The position numbers and the translations under genes are program-made. 28,912 nucleotides of DNA, from the NCBI GenBank assembly GCA_015057755.1, contig SVDR01000027.1, positions 1 to 28,912 on the forward strand. The letters are read 5' to 3'. The stretch comes from Lachnoclostridium sp. Lineage in GTDB: Bacteria > Bacillota_A > Clostridia > Lachnospirales > Lachnospiraceae. Each line of letters starts with the position of its first letter. Position 1 is the first letter of the stretch. Shown piece by piece: positions 23,079 to 28,912 of the stretch. The notes under the pieces are model-generated. The model had not been told where the DNA came from and did no database searches. It was given only the letters and a program-made list of their open reading frames with translations.

Positions 23079-24316
23079 TCCTCAAAAAGCTCTGCCGGAA
23101 CATATGCCTTTACATGAATGCCTTCCTCTGTATATTCCTCAGAAAGAAGCTGTCCTTTTGCGCGAATCTTCTGAATCTTTCCTGCCTCTGCATAGCCAAA
23201 AATCTTCTCCAGATAGATTCTTCGACTGCGCAAAATGTTCTCGATCGTCTCCAGAAGTTCGTCCAGACCCTCGCCTGTCTTCGCAGAGATTTTCACGCGG
23301 AAATCTGCCTTCGGATCGCGGCAGGTCACATCCGCATCCATACGGTCGATCTTATTGAATACTGTGACAATCTCCTTGCCCTGCACTTCCAACTGGCGCA
23401 GAGTCTCATATACCACGTGCATCTGCATGTCCATCTGCGGGTTGGAACAGTCCACCACATGGAGGATCACATCGCTGTACTTCGCCTCTTCAAGTGTACT
23501 CTTAAAAGCATCAATCAGGTGATGCGGAAGTTTGCGGATAAATCCTACGGTATCCGTCAGAAGCACCTTCTCGCCTCCCGGAAGGGTCAGCGCACGGGTT
23601 GTCGGATCCAGAGTCGCGAACAACTTGTCCTCAGCAAGGATGCCTGCCTGAGTCAGTTTATTTAATAACGTAGATTTACCTGCATTTGTATAACCAACGA
23701 TCGCCAGAGTCAGTGTACCGCTGCCCTCACGCTGCTTTCTCTGCACCTCACGATGACGCTTCACATCTTCCAGTTCTTCCTTCAGAACGCTGATACGGTC
23801 GTGGATCAGTCGACGGTCAATCTCAAGCTTTTTCTCACCCGGTCCTCTGGTGCCAATACCGCCGCCAAGACGGGACAGAGAATTGCGCAGACCAACCAGA
23901 CGTACTGCACGGTATCTTAACTGAGCCAGCTCGACCTGGATCTTACCCTCTCTGGTACGCGCCCTGGCTGCAAAAATATCCAGAATGATCATCGTACGGT
24001 CCATAACCTTCATCTGCAGCGCATCTTCCAGGTTGCGAAGCTGCGCCGGAGACAATTCATCATCACAGACAATGCCGGTCGCACCGCGCTCCCAGGCCAT
24101 CTCTCTGATCTCTTCAATTTTTCCTTTGCCGACGTAGGTACCCGGGTGGATATTCTCACGGTTCTGAATCACGGTTCCCACAGTCTCAGCTCCCGCTGTG
24201 GACACCAGCTCCGCCAGTTCCTGCACCGAATTGACTGTGTCATCATTGTCGTCCGTGCTGACCGCCACGAGAATGACACGCTCCTCCTGCTCTTTTACTT
24301 CATACAATTCTGCCAT
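23066..24316 (-). CDS. hflX: GTPase HflX
   Basis: 416 residues. HflX is a translational GTPase-class protein that binds the 50S subunit and splits stalled or heat-damaged ribosomes. The N-terminal domain (about 15-180) ends in the glycine-rich SRLGGGIGTRGPGEKKLEIDRR (149-169) typical of HflX. The G domain has GYTNAGKST (208-216), the switch threonine region LFATLDPTTR, DTVGFIRKLP (255-264) and NKID. The start ATG 24316 has only a distant AAGGAA. It lies 37 bases after the lipoprotein gene and probably belongs to the same run. No clear terminator follows, only a hairpin over its stop codon. Confidence 0.95.
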   Translation of the reverse strand: MAELYEVKEQEERVILVAVSTDDNDDTVNSVQELAELVSTAGAETVGTVIQNRENIHPGTYVGKGKIEEIREMAWERGATGIVCDDELSPAQLRNLEDALQMKVMDRTMIILDIFAARARTREGKIQVELAQLRYRAVRLVGLRNSLSRLGGGIGTRGPGEKKLEIDRRLIHDRISVLKEELEDVKRHREVQRKQREGSGTLTLAIVGYTNAGKSTLLNKLTQAGILAEDKLFATLDPTTRALTLPGGEKVLLTDTVGFIRKLPHHLIDAFKSTLEEAKYSDVILHVVDCSNPQMDMQMHVVYETLRQLEVQGKEIVTVFNKIDRMDADVTCRDPKADFRVKISAKTGEGLDELLETIENILRSRRIYLEKIFGYAEAGKIQKIRAKGQLLSEEYTEEGIHVKAYVPAELFEEFYR

Positions 24317-24353
24317 AAAATTTCTTATTTCCTTTTACTATCTTTTTGTTGAT

Positions 24354-25148
24354 TTATCTTGTCTCGAGAAACGCGATTTCATGCGCCACCCGATCATCAC
24401 TTCCAAACTCAGCCGCATATGCCCGGAACAGTTCCAGCGCCTTCGAAAAATCACCCAGGAACTCATAGCATACTGCCTCATTGAACTTCAGCTCCTGCAC
24501 TGCAAGGCCATCCGTCAGGATTAATCCCTTGGCCGCCAGGTTCAGTGCTTCCTCATAATCCTCATCGTCCATAGCCATGATCATCAGACGATTGTAAATC
24601 TCCGTACTGCCATGACCTCCGTCGATCATTTCCAGATAGACACCCTTCGCCTTTTCTGTCAGACCACCTGCCTCATAGCCTTCCGCCAATGCCAGTGTCG
24701 CCTCCCAAAGGCCTGCTGCCTCCAGCTTTTTATCCAGTTCTTTGCCACGCATCAACAATTCGGAAGCTTCATCGGTCTGGCCATCTCTTGCCATGGCGAT
24801 CGAAGCACAATAATAATACTCCGGAAGCTCTTTGTCAACCTCCATCAGCGTCCGGTATGTATGTACCGCCGCCGCATAGTCCTCGAGCATAAACTCTGCC
24901 TCTGCACGGTACTTCAATACGTCCAGTTCAAACTCCGTCACCTTTGTTGCCTCTTCTACCAGACCATTAAATGCCGCCACAGCGCCCTCATAATCGCCGT
25001 TTTCCATCATGGCGATCGCAGATTCGCGCGTCGCAAGCATATCCTCCGTCACGCCTCCACAGGCAGTCAAAAACACAGAGGCAAGAAGCATGGCCGCCAT
25101 ACGGCTCATGCTCCTTGTCTTCTTTTTCTTTATTTCAAATCGTTTCAT
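24354..25148 (-). CDS. TPR-repeat lipoprotein
   Basis: 264 residues. A positively charged N-terminus (KKKKTRSMSR) and a hydrophobic stretch end in the lipobox FLTAC, lipidated at Cys30. The mature part consists of tetratricopeptide repeats, helix pairs with A/G-x-x-x pattern (for example MENGDYEGAVAAFNGL, LEDYAAAVHTYRTL, LGDFSKALELFRAY). Such repeats bind other proteins at the cell surface. The gene is 13 bases after the APC permease and 37 before hflX, so it is translated from a shared message. Specific function unknown. Confidence 0.88.
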   Translation of the reverse strand: MKRFEIKKKKTRSMSRMAAMLLASVFLTACGGVTEDMLATRESAIAMMENGDYEGAVAAFNGLVEEATKVTEFELDVLKYRAEAEFMLEDYAAAVHTYRTLMEVDKELPEYYYCASIAMARDGQTDEASELLMRGKELDKKLEAAGLWEATLALAEGYEAGGLTEKAKGVYLEMIDGGHGSTEIYNRLMIMAMDDEDYEEALNLAAKGLILTDGLAVQELKFNEAVCYEFLGDFSKALELFRAYAAEFGSDDRVAHEIAFLETR

Positions 25149-25161
25149 TCAATTACTCTTT

Positions 25162-26544
25162 CTATTTCGACTTCTCAAACTTTGCACCGATAGCCATGAT
25201 CACGATAAACACGATCGCATACCAGAGACATCCGATCTTGTGGCTGATGATCGATGCCAGCACCATAAATGCACTTCCGCAGATCGCAAGGATCGGGAAA
25301 ACAAAACGGCGCAGTGCACTCTCTTCCTTCTCGTTGCGCATCCACTGCACGAAGATCGGAATGTACATCAGATAAACCGAGATGATCGGAAGCTCTGTCG
25401 GGTCAAATACAAATGGTCCGGACCATGTACCCGCCAGGTTGGACAGATAGAAATATACAAACCAGGTTGCACTGACGATCAGAGCGAAAACTGCGGAGTT
25501 ACCCGGCATGTTTGTCTTTTTGTCTACCTGACCGAACATCTCCGGATTCGGGCCCTCACCTCTTGCTGCAATGGAATACATACAACGGCTGCAGCCCATC
25601 ATCAGACCATTCGCTGTTCCAAGACAGGAAATCGCAATAAACAGATTCAGAATGTTGCCCAGTACATTTCCAAAAATATTTGTAAATGCGATCGTCGCGC
25701 CTTTGTCGATCAGTTCCTGATTTGTCGCACCGCCCGCAACACCAATATAATAGAAAATATAAACTGCAATAATTATAAAACCACCGATCACCAATGCCTT
25801 CGGAAGATTTCTCTTGGAATCCCTGATCTCAGAGTTGATGGAAGTCGCGATGATCCATCCCTCATAAGCGAATGCAGTCGCACAAACGGATGCAAACAGA
25901 GGATTATCAGAAACAGAAGCAACCTGCGCGGTTGTCGTCATATTTTCCTGCAGCATTCCGGTCGCAAGACCATAAACAATACCCACCACTGCCATCAGAG
26001 TCAGCGGGATCAGCTTAATGATCGTTGTAGAAGTCTGCAGTTTACCACCCATCTTCGGAGAAAGTACATTAAGCGCATAAACGCCACACATGAAAAACAT
26101 CGTCAGCGCCATACACTCCGGTCCGATCACACAGCCGCCCTCTGCAGCCGGAACGATCAGATTAAAGTCCGGGTTTACAGAAACGATAAACTCCAATGTA
26201 TAGCGTGCAGTCAGCCATGCCAGGGCCGCTGTCATGCTTGGGAAATAAATGGTTCCAATAAACCATCCCATATAATAACCATATCGCGGACCAACCGTTG
26301 ACTCCGCATAGTCTACCATACCATTGACACGCTCATATTTCTGGCTCATAAAAGAAAAGGTGATCAGGCAGACAAGCATGATCGCGCCGCCGATCAGCCA
26401 CGCCAGGATTGCCAATGGCATATCTCCGCCTGTTTTCTGAAGAATCGCCTGCGCCTTAAAGAATACACCGGAGCCGATTACAATTCCCACTACCATACAA
26501 ATCGCTGTAAATAGACCATATTTTCGTTCTAGTTTGTTTTCCAT
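25162..26544 (-). CDS. APC-superfamily amino acid permease
   Basis: 460 residues with about 12 membrane helices. The first helix carries the substrate-binding unwound segment GIVIGSGVFFKA (20-31), typical of APC transporters that bind the amino acid backbone. The helix 6 region reads FAYEGWIIATSINSEI, close to the LAT/YfnA-type pattern. It imports or exchanges amino acids; which ones cannot be told. GAGGT immediately precedes ATG 26544 and GAAGGGAAG lies further up. It leads the TPR lipoprotein by 13 bases. Confidence 0.9.
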   Translation of the reverse strand: MENKLERKYGLFTAICMVVGIVIGSGVFFKAQAILQKTGGDMPLAILAWLIGGAIMLVCLITFSFMSQKYERVNGMVDYAESTVGPRYGYYMGWFIGTIYFPSMTAALAWLTARYTLEFIVSVNPDFNLIVPAAEGGCVIGPECMALTMFFMCGVYALNVLSPKMGGKLQTSTTIIKLIPLTLMAVVGIVYGLATGMLQENMTTTAQVASVSDNPLFASVCATAFAYEGWIIATSINSEIRDSKRNLPKALVIGGFIIIAVYIFYYIGVAGGATNQELIDKGATIAFTNIFGNVLGNILNLFIAISCLGTANGLMMGCSRCMYSIAARGEGPNPEMFGQVDKKTNMPGNSAVFALIVSATWFVYFYLSNLAGTWSGPFVFDPTELPIISVYLMYIPIFVQWMRNEKEESALRRFVFPILAICGSAFMVLASIISHKIGCLWYAIVFIVIMAIGAKFEKSK

Positions 26545-26607
26545 ACCTCAAACTTCCCTTCTCATTTTATTTTTATCCGGGTACATCCCCCAGATATCCT
26601 TCTGTCC

Positions 26608-27042
26608 CTATTTCACACCGGTAGAACCAAATCCGCCGCGTGCCACATCACTTAAATGATCGGTCTCTTCAAACACAAGCTTCGGCTGATTCTCCATAAT
26701 GCGGAACTGACAGACACGGTCATTCACATGAATCACAGTATCTCTGGTCGCATACACCGGCCAGCGCCAGATGTCCTCGTCACCACAGTAGGTATTGTCC
26801 ACGACACCAACGGAATTTACCTGAAGCAGACCATAGTTTTTAAATGTGGAGCTTCTCGGTGCGATGTGCGCCTCGTAGCCCTCCGGAAGCTTCATGGAAA
26901 TGCCAAGATTTACCATCTTAAACTCTCCTGCTTTAAACTCCACCTCTTCCGCTGCTCTCAGATCGATCCAGTCCGACTTTCCGTCAATATACGTCAATTT
27001 ATCAATTTTATCACTATGATACTTGATCAAAATCTTTTTCAT
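26608..27042 (-). CDS. dut: dUTP diphosphatase
   Basis: 144 residues, the size of trimeric dUTPases. It hydrolyses dUTP to dUMP and pyrophosphate, keeping uracil out of DNA and feeding dTMP synthesis. The five family motifs can be followed: SDWIDLRA (23-30), PRSSTFKNYGL (62-72), GVVDNTYCGDEDIW (79-92, with the catalytic Asp82 and Tyr85), RVCQFRI (109-115) and the glycine-rich RGGFGSTG (135-142). Motif 1 and motif 3 are somewhat divergent (SDW for the usual A-x-G; N-x-x-CGDEDIW for the usual D-Y-R-GE), as in several clostridial and phage members. ATG 27042 is preceded by AGAGGAA and its own promoter. Confidence 0.88.
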   Translation of the reverse strand: MKKILIKYHSDKIDKLTYIDGKSDWIDLRAAEEVEFKAGEFKMVNLGISMKLPEGYEAHIAPRSSTFKNYGLLQVNSVGVVDNTYCGDEDIWRWPVYATRDTVIHVNDRVCQFRIMENQPKLVFEETDHLSDVARGGFGSTGVK

Positions 27043-27075
27043 GACATTCCTCTTTTCTATCGATATGCTCTTATT

Positions 27076-27104
27076 ATCATAACATAATGTGGCTGGTTTT
27101 TCAA
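27076..27104 (-). promoter_or_regulatory. Promoter of dut
   Basis: On the minus strand TTGAAA (27099-27104), 17 bases, TATGAT (27076-27081). It sits directly after the MATE gene, about 35 bases before the dut start. Confidence 0.6.
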
Positions 27105-27114
27105 TTTTATTTCA

Positions 27115-28482
27115 TTAACGTGAAAAAGAACCTTGCGTGGAAATGAGTGGTTTATATACACTGCGATAGTATTTCACAACCATATACAGGGCACCGCCGC
27201 ACCATGCAGCCACTTCCGCAATAAAAATACCGTTTTCATAGCCGGTCATACCAACGATCAGTGCAATGCCCACGCGAAGCACCAGCTGGATCACTCCGGA
27301 AACAACAGAAGCCATCGTGTTTCCCGTGCCATTCAATGCCGCCTGATATGCATAAAGCAGATACAAAATCGGCAAAAACACTGCCATGTATACAAGATAC
27401 AGATAAGCCGTGTCACCTGCAGCTTGCATAAGCGCTGCAGAATCCGCCGAAATAAACAGCATGGTCAGCGGACGGCCAAACACGATCAGTAATACTGTGA
27501 TGACCAGCGATGTGACGATTGACAGCCATGTGGCTGCCTTCATACCACTTTTGATTCGGTCATATTTTCCTGCACCATAGTTCTGGCCAACATACGTCGC
27601 CACCGCAAAACTGTACGACAGCGCTGCGATCTCAAAGAGACCGTACAATTTATTCGATGCCGTAAATCCGGCAATAAAGCTCATTCCAAAGCCATTGACG
27701 ATCGTCTGGATCGCCATTCCTCCAACCGAAACAATCGTATTTTTCGCTGCAATCGGAGCACCAAGACCAAATAACATCTTACAAGAACTACCATTTGCCT
27801 TCATGTCACGTCTTCCGAAACGAAGAGCCTCTGTTCTGCGGATTTTAGTAAAACAGATCGTTCCGGACACGCCTTGGGAAAAGATCGTCGCGGCTGCTGC
27901 ACCTGCAATTCCCCATTTCAGGACAAACACAGCCACACAATCCAGAACAATATTAGTGACAGAAGCGATCATCATCGCCTTTAATGGAGTCTTGCTGTCG
28001 CCGACTCCGCGAAGCACGGATGCACCAAAATTATAGAACATTACCAGAGGGAAACCGCCCAGCATGATGCGCATATACATCTCCGCCATCCCGATAATTT
28101 CCTCCGGGATACGAAGGAAGAATAAAAATATCGGAAGAAGAAACTGCATCGACACCGCCACCAGAACAGCCGTCGCAGCTGCAAGAAACGCAGACTGACC
28201 GATCGCATGGCGCAGGCCGTACAGATCTCCCTCACCATATTTTTGCGAGATTTTCACAGAAAATCCCTGTGTGAGACCGGTCGCAATTCCAAGAAACATC
28301 CAGTTCAGCCAGTCAATGGTGCCAAGCGCCGCCAGCGCATCCAGGCCGACGCCGCGGCCCACGATGGCCGTATCCACTACCGTATATAATTGTTGGAACA
28401 AATTGCCCAGCATCAATGGCAGCGCAAAAGAAAGCAGCAACTTCACAGGCTTTCCCTGCGTCATAACTACAGTTTTGCTCAT
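27115..28482 (-). CDS. MATE family efflux transporter
   Basis: 455 residues with 12 membrane helices in two six-helix halves. It starts in typical fashion (GKPVKLLLSFALPLMLGNLFQQLYTVVDTAIVGRGVG, here residues 10-46, best recognised by LPLMLGNLFQQLY and DTAIVGR). MATE proteins expel cationic drugs or dyes against Na+ or H+. The internal repeat is visible around residues 255-300 (IVSVGGMAIQTIVNGFG). The start is two bases after the stop of the small coiled-coil gene, so it is translationally coupled. The substrate is unknown. No terminator is visible before the dut promoter. Confidence 0.92.
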   Translation of the reverse strand: MSKTVVMTQGKPVKLLLSFALPLMLGNLFQQLYTVVDTAIVGRGVGLDALAALGTIDWLNWMFLGIATGLTQGFSVKISQKYGEGDLYGLRHAIGQSAFLAAATAVLVAVSMQFLLPIFLFFLRIPEEIIGMAEMYMRIMLGGFPLVMFYNFGASVLRGVGDSKTPLKAMMIASVTNIVLDCVAVFVLKWGIAGAAAATIFSQGVSGTICFTKIRRTEALRFGRRDMKANGSSCKMLFGLGAPIAAKNTIVSVGGMAIQTIVNGFGMSFIAGFTASNKLYGLFEIAALSYSFAVATYVGQNYGAGKYDRIKSGMKAATWLSIVTSLVITVLLIVFGRPLTMLFISADSAALMQAAGDTAYLYLVYMAVFLPILYLLYAYQAALNGTGNTMASVVSGVIQLVLRVGIALIVGMTGYENGIFIAEVAAWCGGALYMVVKYYRSVYKPLISTQGSFSR

Positions 28483-28484
28483 AA

Positions 28485-28847
28485 TCAGATACCTGCCAGA
28501 TCATTCAGAAGATCGATCACATCATCCATACCATAGCCGATCTCAACAAGCTCCACCTCGTCACTCTCACGAATTTCCGCAAGAAGCTCGTCCATGTAAT
28601 CCAGAGTATCTTCCAGGAGTGCAATACACTCCTCCGCAATCTCTCCGGCTGTGCTGCACTGCTGCTTCTCCGACATCTTTTCGTACGCATCCTGCTCTTC
28701 ATCGTGAATCTTTTCAATACTCTTCTTGCTCTTCGCCAGCGCACTTTCCAGCTCCTCCAATGTCGGCGGATTCGCTCTCAAAGAGCGCTTCAGCGCACGA
28801 AGACCGTCCAGTTCCAGTTTTAAAGCTGCTTTTCTCTGTTTATTCAT
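28485..28847 (-). CDS. Small coiled-coil protein of unknown function
   Basis: 120 residues, highly charged and almost entirely helical. A heptad-like pattern runs over about 5-60 (LELDGLRALKRSL, LEELESALAKSKKSIEKIHDEE), and an acidic second half covers 65-120 (ECIALLEDTLDYMDELLAEI). No signal peptide, membrane segment or known motif. AGGAGG lies eleven bases before ATG 28847, and a good promoter is directly upstream. It is the first gene of a two-gene unit with the MATE exporter and could be a soluble partner or regulator of it, though nothing in the sequence proves this. Confidence 0.75.
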   Translation of the reverse strand: MNKQRKAALKLELDGLRALKRSLRANPPTLEELESALAKSKKSIEKIHDEEQDAYEKMSEKQQCSTAGEIAEECIALLEDTLDYMDELLAEIRESDEVELVEIGYGMDDVIDLLNDLAGI

Positions 28848-28883
28848 AAATGACTATCCTCCTAAATCCGAACTAATCTGTTT

Positions 28884-28912
28884 ATTATAGCCCAATCGCA
28901 TGTAAACCACAA
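28884..28912 (-). promoter_or_regulatory. Promoter of the coiled-coil/MATE unit
   Basis: On the minus strand TTGTGG (28907-28912), 17 bases, TATAAT (28884-28889), followed by AGGAGG and ATG 28847. Confidence 0.65.

Noticed and set aside
25009..26301. 430-codon plus-strand open frame
   Set aside because: Antisense to the APC permease and lipoprotein genes; rich in His, Arg, Cys and Asn as expected from reverse-complemented membrane-protein codons.
26575..26600. Stem ATCTGGG/CCCGGAT between dut and the permease as a terminator
   Set aside because: On the minus strand the stem is followed by an A-rich stretch, not T, so it would not terminate the dut transcript.

Overview
The window looks like chromosome of an anaerobic, moderate-GC Clostridia, most likely a gut Lachnospiraceae-type Bacillota. 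Pointers are the oxygen-sensitive class III ribonucleotide reductase under paired NrdR boxes, AddAB instead of RecBCD, a YitT-family protein, an Rpn-type nuclease relic, strong AGGAGG ribosome sites and Gram-positive lipoprotein signals. No rRNA, tRNA or CRISPR array was seen. The genus is not determinable from this window.

Layout. 1-1083: the tail of an unidentified gene, a shared terminator and a convergent metallo-beta-lactamase-fold hydrolase. 1159-2973: a small conserved gene resembling ThyX, split by a group I intron (1513-2525) that carries its own EDxHD/Vsr-like homing endonuclease; both splice sites can be fixed from P1 and P10 pairings. 3019-3905: a decayed Rpn/PD-(D/E)XK gene between 15-bp inverted repeats. 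4048-7397: a tightly coupled four-gene unit of ECF sigma factor, membrane protein, ABC ATPase and ABC permease. 7448-14495: addB-addA on the minus strand, overlapping by 44 bp. 14612-17927: an FMN-binding-domain protein, an orphan solute-binding lipoprotein behind a leader with a 40-bp perfect palindrome, and a siroheme nitrite/sulfite reductase. 17934-18355: two very long imperfect hairpins in tandem, with no coding content. 18360-20194: 2-hydroxyacid dehydrogenase and YitT-family membrane protein. 20356-22936: nrdD fused to a redoxin domain, with an NrdR-controlled promoter. 23066-27104: hflX, TPR lipoprotein, APC permease and dut as a minus-strand run. 27115-28912: MATE exporter and a small coiled-coil protein behind their own promoter.

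How it fits together. Several genes concern DNA precursors and DNA ends: NrdD makes dNTPs anaerobically, dUTPase removes dUTP, the ThyX-like protein may be related to dTMP synthesis, and AddAB processes breaks. Homing introns are common in such DNA-metabolism genes of phages and bacteria. The sulfite/nitrite reductase and the solute-binding protein before it might both serve sulfur or amino-acid supply, but that is inference. The most unusual items are the self-splicing intron and its placement in the ThyX-like gene, the palindromic leader at 15152-15223, and the tandem long hairpins at 17934-18355.
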